20,221 nt of DNA from positions 1 through 20,221 of the forward strand of contig CAKMPP010000085.1 of the NCBI GenBank assembly GCA_927911475.1, in the 5' to 3' direction. Of this stretch, positions 8,602-16,828 are shown in pieces. Numbering within the stretch: position 1 is the first letter of the stretch; the number at the start of each line of letters is the position of its first letter. Source of the stretch: an uncultured Solobacterium sp. Lineage in GTDB: Bacteria; Bacillota_I; Bacilli_A; Erysipelotrichales; Erysipelotrichaceae. The translations under genes were made by a program, and so were the position numbers. The notes beneath the pieces are model-generated. The model worked only from the letters and a program-made list of their open reading frames with translations. It was not told where the DNA came from and made no database searches.

Positions 8602-9442
8602 TACTTTTTAGCCTCTGCTTCTGCGGCAGTGCGAACGGCACAACTTCCAATCGTATTTGCTGGACGACGAGCAACCTTCTTTTCATGAGGTGCTTCAATA
8701 CCATACTCAGCATAAATCCAATCATAACCTTCTGTATCAATCTTACGAGCTAATTGACCATCACCTTCAAGTACAACTTTTCCATCTACTAATACGTGTG
8801 TATATTGAGGTTCGATTAATTCGAAGAAACGATCATAGTGAGAAACTATCATCAATGACATGCCTGTTTCAGCACGTAGATTGTTAATAGCATTCGCTAC
8901 AATATGCATCGCATCAACGTCTAGACCTGAGTCAATTTCATCTAACATTGATAAGGATGGACGTAACATCTCCATCTGCACAATTTCATTTCTCTTCTTC
9001 TCACCACCAGAGAATCCTTCATTTAAGAAGCGGTGGGCAAGATCTTCTTTCATCTGTAAGTCTTGGATAGTTTTTTCCATAGACTTAATAAATGAAAATA
9101 ATGGAACTGGAGACTCACGACGTACATTCATTGCAGCACGTAAAAAGTCACTGTTTGTAACACCTGGAATTTCTTGAGGATACTGCATTGCTAGGAATAA
9201 GCCAGCAACACTTCTCTCATTTACAGGCATTGCCAATACATCTTTTCCATCATATGTAATAGAACCCTTTGTAACAGTATATACAGGATTACCCATAATC
9301 GCTGCGAGCAATGTTGATTTACCATTACCATTTGGGCCCATTAAGGCGTGAACCTCATTTTCGCCTATTGTAAGGTTAACACCCTTAAAATTTCTTTATC
9401 TTCCACTGATACGTGGAGATCTCTAATCTCTAAAGTTTTCAC
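8601..9442 (-). CDS. sufC: Fe-S cluster assembly ATPase SufC; apparent frameshift
   Basis: SufC is the ABC-type ATPase of SufBCD whose dimerisation drives scaffold rearrangement. Seen motifs are Walker A GPNGNGKST (about 36-44), signature FSGGEKKRNE, Walker B LSMLDEIDSGLD and the H-loop VSHYDR. The first 20 or so residues (KTLEIRDLHVSVEDKEIL) are in another frame from a GTG at 9442, preceded by AAGGTGAT. One base is missing in the short T-run at 9385-9386 (A-run on the coding strand); restoring it gives ILKGVNLTIGENEV and 280 residues. The C-terminus is about 30 residues longer than usual, ending in a Lys/Ala-rich tail. It is the first gene of the suf operon. Confidence 0.92.
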
Positions 9443-9495
9443 ACAATCACCTTCATTCCGCTACTTATTGTAACATCTTCCAGCAAATTCTTGGG

Positions 9496-9501
9496 ATTAT
9501 A
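9496..9501 (-). promoter_or_regulatory. Predicted -10 of the suf operon promoter
   Basis: A perfect TATAAT on the minus strand (9501-9496) lies about 50 nt before the sufC GTG. The -35 region (about 9519-9524, AGAAAT) is poor, which suggests either an activated promoter or a weak call. An inverted repeat, TCACTTGTGA (9507-9516), sits between the boxes. Confidence 0.4.
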
Positions 9502-9563
9502 CTATCTCACTTGTGAAAATTTCTTATATTGTGATTCTTCACACAAAGTTCAGTGAATGAAAA

Positions 9564-9592
9564 TTGCATTTAAATCGCTTTTACACTATAAT
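9564..9592 (+). promoter_or_regulatory. Sigma-A promoter of the PpiC-like gene pair
   Basis: TTGCAT (9564-9569), a 17-nt spacer and a perfect TATAAT (9587-9592) precede a strong ribosome site, AGGAGGT (about 9622-9628). The spacing and both boxes are close to consensus. Confidence 0.75.
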
Positions 9593-9631
9593 AAATAAGC
9601 GTTTTTTACGTATAAAAACTTAGGAGGTATT

Positions 9632-10615
9632 ATGGGCAAATTCTTGAAAAAGAACTGGTTTGTAATGTTAGTGGTAGCAATCTTTCTTGCTATCAGTGTG
9701 TATTACATTTACGATACAAACAAAGGAAAATTAAAAGGTAAACAAACAAATGGAGAAGATGTCGTTTATTCTATTGATGATGACGATACAACTGCTTCCG
9801 AATTCTATGAAACACTATTTAAAACAAATGGTTCAAATGCTCAATTGACATTGTTCAAACGTGCAGTAGCCGATGCTAGTATTTCTACAACAAATGAAAT
9901 CAAAGATGCAGCCGCTAAGCAAGCTGAATCTGTTATCGCTAACTATAAGAATTCTTATGGTGCAAACTATGAAGCTAAGTTACATGCAGATATGGCAAAA
10001 ACTGGTTATACAGATTTAGAAGAATATTTAATTCAACAACAGAAAGTAAACCAGTTAACAGCTGAATACGCAAAAGAACATTTCGATGAACTAAAGATTC
10101 GTCAAGTATCTTACATCTTGATCAAGTTCACAGATAGAAACAACCCTACTGCTGAACCTACAGAAGATGAAGCAGCCAGAATGAAAGCTGTTGATGATGA
10201 ATTAGCAGCTGGTGATGATTTCGCTACAGTTGCTTCTAAGCACAGCGAAGACACATCAACATCTGTTAATGGTGGTATACTAGGTGTTATCGATAAGAAT
10301 ACATCCACATTGGATGCTGCCTTCTTAGAAGCTTCCCTCGCCCTCAATGAAGGTGAAGTAAGTAAGTGGGTACGTTCTTCAAACTTTGGTTACTTCAGAA
10401 TTATTGCTAACGCAACAACACAAGCTAAGTTAGAAGAAGTTGCTGGAGATAACCCATACTTAACTTTAGTTCAAAACTACGACACAACTCTTTCAAACCA
10501 AGCTCTTTGGGCTAAGGCTGAAGAATTAGGTATTGATTTCAAGGGTAATACAGAACTTGAAAACTCTATCAAGAAAGCTATGGGTATCGATACAGAAAGT
10601 GAGGAAACAAAATAA
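9632..10615 (+). CDS. Membrane-anchored PpiC/parvulin-type peptidyl-prolyl isomerase
   Basis: A PrsA/SurA-like foldase expected outside the membrane, assisting folding of exported proteins. The 327-residue protein has a basic N-terminus and one membrane segment (about residues 9-28, WFVMLVVAIFLAISVYYIY) without a lipobox Cys, so it is a signal anchor rather than a lipoprotein. A helical chaperone-like region (about 50-150) precedes a parvulin domain (about 155-265) recognisable by IRQVSYILIKF, FATVASKHSED, NGGILGVI and LNEGEVSKWVRSSNFGYFRII. The start ATG has an ideal AGGAGGT site. Its stop overlaps the start of the next gene (TAATG), indicating translational coupling. Confidence 0.85.
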   Translation: MGKFLKKNWFVMLVVAIFLAISVYYIYDTNKGKLKGKQTNGEDVVYSIDDDDTTASEFYETLFKTNGSNAQLTLFKRAVADASISTTNEIKDAAAKQAESVIANYKNSYGANYEAKLHADMAKTGYTDLEEYLIQQQKVNQLTAEYAKEHFDELKIRQVSYILIKFTDRNNPTAEPTEDEAARMKAVDDELAAGDDFATVASKHSEDTSTSVNGGILGVIDKNTSTLDAAFLEASLALNEGEVSKWVRSSNFGYFRIIANATTQAKLEEVAGDNPYLTLVQNYDTTLSNQALWAKAEELGIDFKGNTELENSIKKAMGIDTESEETK

Positions 10616-11496
10616 TGACAAAGTTTAAGAAACTTACTGCCGTTGTTTGTACTGCCATCCTCTTATCTGGATTAGCTGGATGTTCTGATGCAGTTGCAAA
10701 ATTAAAAGATAGTAATGAAGTGCTCTTCTCTGTCGGTAAGAAGAATATTACTAAAGGTGATGTATTCACATTAATGAAGCAAAATGCTGGTGCTACTACT
10801 ACTGTTAACGAAGCAAGTAAAGCAATCGCTGTAGCAGAGATTGAAGTTACAGAAAAGATGGAAAAAGAAGCACAAGCAAGCCTTGCAAACTACAAGTCAC
10901 TGTATGGTGATAAATTTGCTACTTATATGAAGAATAACAATTTAGATGAAGATACATACCTAAAGGAATACCTTATCCCTTCTCTTCAGGCTAAGGAATT
11001 AACAAAGAAGTATATCGATGAAAACTTTGATTCTCTAGTAGATACATACAAACCAGTTAAGGCTACAATCTTAACATTTGAAGCACAGGCAGATGCAGAT
11101 GCAGCATTAGCTGAATTAAAAGGTGGCAATACTGATTTTGCTGCAGTATCTTCTGCACACAATGGAACAGGTACACCTGTATCACAGATATACACAACTG
11201 AATCATCTGACTTAGATGCATTGGTACGTACTATCATCACTTCAAACTCACCAAGTGACCCTTGGACAGAGTCACCTGCTAGTGATGGTGCGAAGTTCTA
11301 TGTTATCAAGGTTGATGAAAATGATGCTTCAAAGATTAAGGATGATGTTGATACAGCTCTACAGAAGATTAATCAAGTCTCTGCAGACGCATCAACATAC
11401 TTCTTCAAGAAGCACAACTTCCACATTTATGATAAGACTATCTACGATGCTATTAAGGACATGTATCCAGATATTTTAGTACAAGATATGAAATAA
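10615..11496 (+). CDS. PrsA/SurA-like lipoprotein, divergent parvulin domain
   Basis: A predicted lipoprotein: basic start, hydrophobic core and lipobox LAGC with the lipidated Cys at residue 23. The mature 270 residues share architecture with the preceding gene: an N-terminal helical region containing the LANYKSLYGDKF/YLKEYLI pattern that mirrors ANYKNSYGANY/LEEYLI upstream, then a parvulin-like region (about 140-230). That region is weakly conserved: FAAVSSAHNGTGTPV lacks the usual SEDxSxxxGGxLG run, so it may be a chaperone without isomerase activity (inference). It probably arose by duplication of the upstream gene or the reverse. The TAATG overlap couples it to that gene, and a clear terminator follows its stop. 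Confidence 0.8.
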   Translation: MTKFKKLTAVVCTAILLSGLAGCSDAVAKLKDSNEVLFSVGKKNITKGDVFTLMKQNAGATTTVNEASKAIAVAEIEVTEKMEKEAQASLANYKSLYGDKFATYMKNNNLDEDTYLKEYLIPSLQAKELTKKYIDENFDSLVDTYKPVKATILTFEAQADADAALAELKGGNTDFAAVSSAHNGTGTPVSQIYTTESSDLDALVRTIITSNSPSDPWTESPASDGAKFYVIKVDENDASKIKDDVDTALQKINQVSADASTYFFKKHNFHIYDKTIYDAIKDMYPDILVQDMK

Positions 11497-11524
11497 AAGT
11501 CGCAAAATCATGCGACTTTTTTTT
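11495..11524 (+). terminator. Rho-independent terminator of the foldase pair
   Basis: AAGTCGCA and TGCGACTT (stem 11497-11504 with 11511-11518) enclose a 6-nt loop and are followed by a run of T's. The stem begins immediately after the stop codon. Confidence 0.92.
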
Positions 11525-11559
11525 ACAATATAAATATAGAGAAATGAGAGGAATTTATT

Positions 11560-11958
11560 ATGTGTATATTCTGCGATATTATCGATCATAAGATCCCATC
11601 AAAAGTAGTCTATGAAGATGACAATGTTCTAGCAATACTAGATATCTCACAAGTAACCTACGGGCATACAATTGTAATGCCAAAGAAACATGTTGCAAAC
11701 ATCTTAGAAGCTGATAGTGAAACAGTAAAACAATGTGCTGAAGTTATCTCTAACCTATCAAAAAGAATTGTACATGCCACAAAAGCTGAAGGATGTAATG
11801 TCCTAAATAACTGTGGTGAAGTAGCAGGACAAACAGTTCATCACCTACACTTCCATATTATCCCACGCTACAGCACAGATGATGCATGTCAATTCATATT
11901 TAATAAATCTAAACCACAAGACTTAGAGGAAGTACTAAAAACAATCAAAGGGGCCTAA
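11560..11958 (+). CDS. HIT-family nucleotide hydrolase
   Basis: A histidine-triad protein, likely Hint-type, hydrolysing adenosine phosphoramidates or similar nucleotide conjugates. The 132-residue protein begins MCIFCDI, where Cys2 and Cys5 are the first half of the zinc site seen in many bacterial HIT proteins. It carries the catalytic triad motif HLHFHII (95-101) within HHLHFHIIPR. The length is normal. ATG at 11560 follows a GAGAGG ribosome site. It stands alone between terminators. A weak TATAAA at 11529-11534 may be its -10, but I see no -35. The exact substrate cannot be read from sequence. Confidence 0.92.
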   Translation: MCIFCDIIDHKIPSKVVYEDDNVLAILDISQVTYGHTIVMPKKHVANILEADSETVKQCAEVISNLSKRIVHATKAEGCNVLNNCGEVAGQTVHHLHFHIIPRYSTDDACQFIFNKSKPQDLEEVLKTIKGA

Positions 11959-11968
11959 TGCCCCTTTT
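11947..11968. terminator. Terminator overlapping the HIT-gene stop codon
   Basis: AAAGGGGC (11947-11954) pairs with GCCCCTTT (11960-11967) around a 5-nt loop that contains the gene's stop codon. The T-tract is short (TTTT). In the reverse direction the same hairpin could help stop the convergent gatD operon. Confidence 0.75.
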
Positions 11969-11985
11969 CAATATATCTAAAGGAT

Positions 11986-12487
11986 TTATAAAATATGTGT
12001 AAAAATTAATAGCATAATTACAACGAAAATAATTATGAAAATGAAATATACGAAAATACCCATTTCATTTGTACGACGTCTTCTTTCAAAAAGACTTTTT
12101 TTGGTTTGTTCTATCGGATGATACGAACCATAACGATTTGTTTCGATTGATGCTTTTTTTAGTTAATGATTGTTGTCTACGAATATATGCTAGAGGGTCT
12201 TCTTGTTTTAGTATTAATTCAAAGAAATATTCAATTTCATCAATATCTTCCTCGGTACACTCTGAACATTCTGTATTATGTACAAGATTATTTCGTAATC
12301 GGCGCTGGTATTTTAATCTTGAATAGAAACCTCGCCAATCTCGTTTTGAATTAATGCGAGAAATTACCCTATCCATTTGATTGATGTATTCGGTAACACC
12401 ATCTTTGCTTCTAAACATATCTCTACATAATTGATCGAGTCTTTTATATGAATCTAAATAATCTAATACACACCCATCCATAATCAC
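11986..12487 (-). CDS. Small HEPN-like protein with C-terminal membrane segment; apparent frameshift
   Basis: I do not recognise a named family with certainty. About 133 residues form a soluble, all-helical, charged region with RNNLVH (65-70), which fits the RX4-6H signature of HEPN domains, a fold often found in RNases and toxins. SECTEEDIDEIEYFFELIL and DPLAYIRRQ follow. The frame stops at 12086, but dropping one base from the T7 run at 12096-12102 opens a further 30 or so residues: SLFERRRRTNEMG, then a hydrophobic stretch (IFVYFIFIIIFVVIMLLIF). This gives a 166-residue protein with one C-terminal membrane anchor. It starts at GTG 12487 (ATG at 12481 possible), 7 nt after the gatD stop, so it is the last gene of that operon. 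Function unknown. Confidence 0.65.
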
Positions 12488-12494
12488 ACCATTA

Positions 12495-13226
12495 TTACTT
12501 TACATTCAATCGTTTTAGCATTGCGTCATGCGCCGCATGTTCAAGAGAATCTTGTAGTGGCTCAAGATAATCTAGAGTATATCTACGTTTTAAACCACGT
12601 AGAATCACTTCATCCGCAATATCCGGATTTTTTGGTAATAGCGGACCGTGCATGTAAGTTGCAATCGTCTGTGCATCCATATAGCCTTCGAAACCACTAT
12701 CGAATGTATTTCCATGTCCAACAAGCACTTTACCAAATGGATTGGATACCGCTTTGGTTTGGCCACCATGATTTTCAAATCCAACTACAGTTACATTTTT
12801 ATCATGAATATTCGCTTCTACAACAATATTACCAATACATCTGTGATCACGATCACTACTTTCTGTATAGTAATCATAGATTCCTAAACCATCAATCTTT
12901 TGACCATCCTGGTCTAAATAGTATTGACCAAATAATTGATATCCACCACAGATTAATAAGAAGGCTGTTCCACTTTCTTTTGCCTTCAAAATAGATTTTT
13001 TACGTTCGAGTAAATCTTTATATACAAGTGTCTGTTCTTTATCTGCACCACCACCCAAGAAGAAGATATCATAATCTTCGATATTTCTTTCTTCTTGTAA
13101 TGTACAAGTATCAACAATGACATTTATACCACGCTTACTTGCACGATATCGTAGTGTCTCTATATTTCCTTTATCGCCATAAAGATCCATGAGGTCATGA
13201 TACATCCATAAAATCTTTAATTCCAT
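12495..13226 (-). CDS. gatD: Lipid II isoglutaminyl synthase, glutaminase subunit GatD
   Basis: GatD releases ammonia from glutamine and channels it to MurT, which amidates the D-Glu of lipid II to D-isoglutamine. This 243-residue class I-like amidotransferase has the nucleophile in LICGGYQ (Cys93), the catalytic His in YMHGPLLP (193) and Arg129 in RDHRCIGN, matching the glutamine-contacting Arg of S. aureus GatD. FFLGGGADKEQ is also typical. It starts 2 nt after the murT stop, with AGGAGG upstream inside murT. The reading frame is intact. Confidence 0.95.
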   Translation of the reverse strand: MELKILWMYHDLMDLYGDKGNIETLRYRASKRGINVIVDTCTLQEERNIEDYDIFFLGGGADKEQTLVYKDLLERKKSILKAKESGTAFLLICGGYQLFGQYYLDQDGQKIDGLGIYDYYTESSDRDHRCIGNIVVEANIHDKNVTVVGFENHGGQTKAVSNPFGKVLVGHGNTFDSGFEGYMDAQTIATYMHGPLLPKNPDIADEVILRGLKRRYTLDYLEPLQDSLEHAAHDAMLKRLNVK

Positions 13227-13228
13227 GA

Positions 13229-14535
13229 TTATCGTGCCTCCTTCTTTAAGATACTACGTACAACATGCAAGGCAGTATATGTTGAAAGAATATAACTATC
13301 CTTATCTGCTTTATCTAGGTACTTGATTGCGTCTTCAAAGTTTTCAATTACTTGAATATGGTCTTCTAAGCCTTCGTATTTTAAGCGTAAAGCCATATCA
13401 TAAGCACGTGTACCAGAACACACAATCTTATGAATATTCTCTTTATTCAAACGTTCAAAATGCGCATCCCAAATCCAACTAACATCCCTACCATCTTGGT
13501 CATTATCATTCAAGAAAATAGCGATATTCTTCTCACCTTCTTGGCTAACGATATACTTCATTACTTCATTAGCACCAGTTGGATTCTTCATCAGATTTAA
13601 TACAGATGGTTTATTCAGTGCGAATACTTCATTACGACCTTCCTTCATTGAGAAGGTTTTAAATACAGTATTTGCGGCTTGTAAATCTAAGCCTAATAAA
13701 CGCATCACAGTTAATACAACCGCACAGTTATAGATTGCATAAATCGTATTCATAAAGGAATGATACTTTACACCATCTACTGTAAAGGTCTGATTCTGAT
13801 AATCAATTTCTGAAACGTATGTATATGGAGAAATCTTGCCGAATTGACAAGATGGACATACAAATCTTCCGATGTGGGAATACTGATAATAGTCATAAAC
13901 TAAACGTGAACCACAGTTTGGACAAAACTTGCCTTCACTAGCTTCGTTGGTAGTCTTTTGTGATACATCATTTCACCAACAGAGAAGAAATGTACCTTGG
14001 CTTTCTTTGCATGATTGGCAATACGAACGACGTTAGGATCATCCCCGTTCATGATAAGATCACCTTCAAAGTCTTCTGTGACTTCTTCTATCTTTCGAAT
14101 AATCGTTTCCATCTCTCCTGCACGATCTAATTGATCGCGGAAGAAGTTATTCACTACAAGTGCTGTTGGTCTTAGTGCTTTAAATTGACGATATAATGTT
14201 AACTCATCGACTTCAATGACAGCAACGTCAGCCTGAACATGAAAACTTGCATCTGAGTTAGCAGCTAGTAACGTTGCAATACCCACATTTAAGTTATCAC
14301 CACGACTGTTATTAATCACCTTCAAACCTGCTTGCATGAGTGATCTTGCAATAAGGTTTGATGTAGTTGTTTTACCATTGGTTCCTGTTACAAGAATGAC
14401 ATGTTTTGGCATATGGAACTTCTCAATAAAGTGAGGATCCATCTTCAGTGCCAAACGTCCCGGTAAGGAACCACCACGGCCTACTGCAGTTAATGCTTTA
14501 CGAACAATTTGAACTGCTACTAAACGTAAATCCAT
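13229..14535 (-). CDS. murT: Lipid II isoglutaminyl synthase, Mur-ligase subunit MurT; apparent frameshift
   Basis: MurT activates the lipid II D-Glu carboxylate with ATP and uses GatD-derived ammonia to amidate it. Visible features are an N-terminal Mur-ligase P-loop, VTGTNGKTTTSN (about 49-60); central-domain motifs NGDDPNV; an inserted Cys4 zinc ribbon (CPNCG and CPSCQ), hallmark of MurT; and a C-terminal ligase domain with the NPTGANE segment. The first frame ends at 13900. The correct frame for the zinc ribbon starts just before, and the break fits one base missing from the T-run at 13971-13973, which gives VGENDVSQKTTNEASEGKFC. The repaired protein has 435 residues, the family length. 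ATG at 14535 has GAAAGGAA upstream. Confidence 0.93.
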
Positions 14536-14537
14536 GA

Positions 14538-15481
14538 TTATTCCTTTCCTTTCGGTTTATAGAATTGACGATTCTCTAATGCGAATAACTTCGGTGTCCA
14601 TGTGCCTGGTTTAATTGAAGAGAGAGCCTGACTTAACATATTTAATCTTGCATCTAAATTATCCACTAAATATAAAACTTCAGCTTCCTGTAGTTTTGGC
14701 AATACTGGAGAACCAAATTCCATCTTACCATGATGAGAAAGAATCATATGATGTAAAAAGATTGTCTCTTCACAGTCTTCTAGATGTTCCTTAGCTGCAA
14801 CTTCCGTTAACCAACCATTTGCGATAGAAATATGACCTTCCAGTTTTCCTTCTAAGGTATACTCCGTCGCAATCGCTCCACTCATTTCGGCAGTCTTACC
14901 AATATCATGCATTAATGCACCAGAAACTAGTAAATCATAATCCAACTGTGGATAGTGTTTACATAACATCTGGCATACTTCAACCATACTAATGGAGTGT
15001 TCACTTAAACCACCTAAGTAGTTATGGTGAATCTGTGAAGCTGCAGGATATTCAATAAACTTTCTTCCTGCATGGATTAACATTCCTTTTACTAACTTGC
15101 GATATACTTCATTTTGAATGGAATCTATAATCTCATGAAGTTTACGACTACGTTCCTCTTCACTTTGTGCACTTGAGATTACAAAGTCACTCATATTTAC
15201 TGTTGATTGATCTAGAGGCTGAATACGATTGATACCGTATCTGTAAGTTATGGTTATAGTCTAATACTTTCAAAGCTTACTTCTTGTACTAAACCAACTT
15301 GAACGATATCTTTATCCTCTTGTTTCACATCCCAAAATTTACCATCAATTGTACCTGAACTATCCTGTACAACTAGAGATAAATACTGAGCACCTTTATT
15401 TGTTGTACCGTTCTTTACATCTTTTATTAATAGTGGCAAGACATATCTCTTACCTACTTCAAATTCGTTAATCTTCGTCAT
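14538..15481 (-). CDS. yhaM: YhaM-type 3'-5' exoribonuclease; two apparent frameshifts
   Basis: YhaM is a metal-dependent 3'-5' exonuclease acting on RNA and single-stranded DNA ends. An N-terminal OB-fold (YLSLVVQDSSGTIDGKFWD) is followed by a C-terminal HD domain with HHNYLGGLSEHS, MHDIGK and ILSHHG supplying the metal ligands. The OB and HD parts lie in different frames and the linker between them in a third. One extra base in the T-run at 15268-15270 and one in the CC at 15235-15236 explain both breaks. Removing both reads EVLDYNHNLQIRINRIQPL and gives 313 residues; B. subtilis YhaM has 314. The start overlaps the recX end and the stop is 2 nt before murT. Confidence 0.9.
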
Positions 15482-16627
15482 GACTCCACTCCATTCTATC
15501 CATCAATACACTAATATCCTCGCTATGAAATCCTTGCGTTAAACAATAACGATAGATACGTGTCTTTAAATCATATCCTTGATATTTTCTCTCATATCGC
15601 TTTATAGCTTTCTTAATTAACTTTTCTAAAAGTACATCTTCATTTTCTTTATTTGAGGAATAATCTAACTCTAAGATAACTTTATCAATCCACACTGTTT
15701 GAATAACCTCTCGTCATTAGTTTATTACGAATTGTATTTTTCGGTCTTTATGACTGATGACTTCTGACTTTGTTTTAAAGCCTTTGTGGCATACGCGAGT
15801 GCATAATCATATTCCTTTATTTTTGATTGTTCCATGCATGCAAGGATACAATCTTCCTTTATGCCACGTTGTTTTAATTTAGAGATAATTTGTTTTGGTC
15901 CATATAAGCTATTTGATAATGCTTGTATTTGTTCAATACAAAGTTTTTCATCATCCAAATATCCTTTTTGTATAAGCTTATCTATCAAAGCATTGACTTC
16001 TTGATAATCCGCAAGTTCTGTTTCTTTTAACCACCTACGCATCTCATAGATAGTTCTATCTTTTAATGATAGTTTGCGTAAACATCTTTGATAAAGCTGC
16101 TCAGAATCAATATGTTTCTCGAAGATATGTAACTGCTTTTTGGTAATTGTAATACCTTTTCTTAGTCCATACTGAACGTAATCATCCAATGTTACTCGAA
16201 TCTCTTTTGTAAGACTTGGACTAATTTGTATTACTAACTTTGCGTATTTCTTCTGTAGGTCTACACTACAAATGTAATACGATTCTAAAGCATCTTGATA
16301 TTGAGTAAATATATCTTCAAACTTATTTCGAATCACTTCTTTTGCGAATACAGGAAGTTCTAATTGTGTATTACAGAGATCAATGAGCGAATCATCAAAT
16401 GTTGCTTGAAGAAGATCAAAACGAAATTCTTTTAACTCCATCACATCATTTAAATTTTGAAATGGTAATGACAAAACTTTATGATACTTATCATATTTAT
16501 AAGTTTCACTATAACAAGCAATCAATATTACATCTTGTTTATTCTCTTTTAGCCACTTATAGAATGATGAAATTCGACTTTGCTTATCCAACGGATATAC
16601 ATTTGTTAGAAATCCAATTCTCATCAT
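15468..16627 (-). CDS. recX: RecX-like protein with glycosyltransferase-like N-terminal extension; two apparent frameshifts
   Basis: The C-terminal 270 or so residues match RecX, the inhibitor of RecA filaments: the strand region KLVIQISPSLTKEIRVTLDDY with YGLRKGITITKKQL, then helical repeats (LRKLSLKDRTIYEMRRWLKE, LIQKGYLDDEKL, LYGPKQIISKLKQRGI). The last repeats are in other frames. Removing one base from the T5 at 15737-15741 and one from the CC at 15690-15691 gives RNKLMTRGYSNSVIDKVILEL and continues to the stop, totalling 385 residues. That is about 115 more than typical RecX. The extra N-terminus (IGFLTNVYP, FDLLQATFDDSL) resembles the first Rossmann part of a GT4 glycosyltransferase. 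ATG at 16627 follows AAGGAGAG. It is the first gene of the operon with yhaM, murT and gatD. Confidence 0.8.
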
Positions 16628-16667
16628 TCTCTCCTTCTTTTAAAATAATGCTCATCAATATGTACTA

Positions 16668-16696
16668 ATTATACTATTTTGGCTACTCTATCACAA
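16668..16696 (-). promoter_or_regulatory. Sigma-A promoter of the recX-yhaM-murT-gatD operon
   Basis: On the minus strand TTGTGA (16696-16691), a 17-nt spacer and a perfect TATAAT (16673-16668) precede the recX ribosome site by about 30 nt. Confidence 0.75.
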
Positions 16697-16702
16697 TGAA
16701 AC

Positions 16703-16748
16703 AGATTGATTTACAATCTTAACAAAGATTTTATATAGCACGCTATAT
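16703..16748. promoter_or_regulatory. Inverted-repeat cluster in the recX / beta-helix lipoprotein divergent region
   Basis: Three repeats are packed together: AGATTG/CAATCT (16703-16719), the overlapping AATCTT/AAGATT (16715-16730), and ATATAGC-AC-GCTATAT (16733-16748). A candidate plus-strand promoter, TTTACA (16710-16715) with 16 nt to TATATA (16732-16737), overlaps them, so they may be operators for the lipoprotein gene. No regulator is encoded nearby. Confidence 0.4.
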
Positions 16749-16828
16749 TTAGAAAACTATCACGACTTGTTCATATGATGTTCACATTCCACCGATATAT
16801 TAAAAACAACCAAAGGAGGTTAACAGAA

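Noticed and set aside
9530..9543. A CRP-type site (TGTGA-N-TCACA)
   Set aside because: The spacer is 4 nt rather than 6, and no CRP-family regulator is seen in the window; kept only as an unassigned inverted repeat.
12069..12994. Plus-strand ORFs opposite the HEPN-like gene and gatD
   Set aside because: These are shadows of clearly coding minus-strand genes, with no ribosome sites or recognisable domains.
13754..13899. A non-coding gap inside the murT locus
   Set aside because: The minus-strand frame here encodes the MurT zinc ribbon (CPNC and CPSC) and continues into the downstream part; it only looks like a gap because of the frame break near 13971.
15254..15481. A stand-alone OB-fold protein
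   Set aside because: Two single-base corrections join it to the HD domain to give a YhaM of normal length, so it is not a separate gene.
16775..16828. N-terminal extension of the beta-helix lipoprotein from ATG 16775
   Set aside because: There is no ribosome site before 16775, while 16829 has a perfect AAAGGAGG and gives a standard lipoprotein signal peptide.
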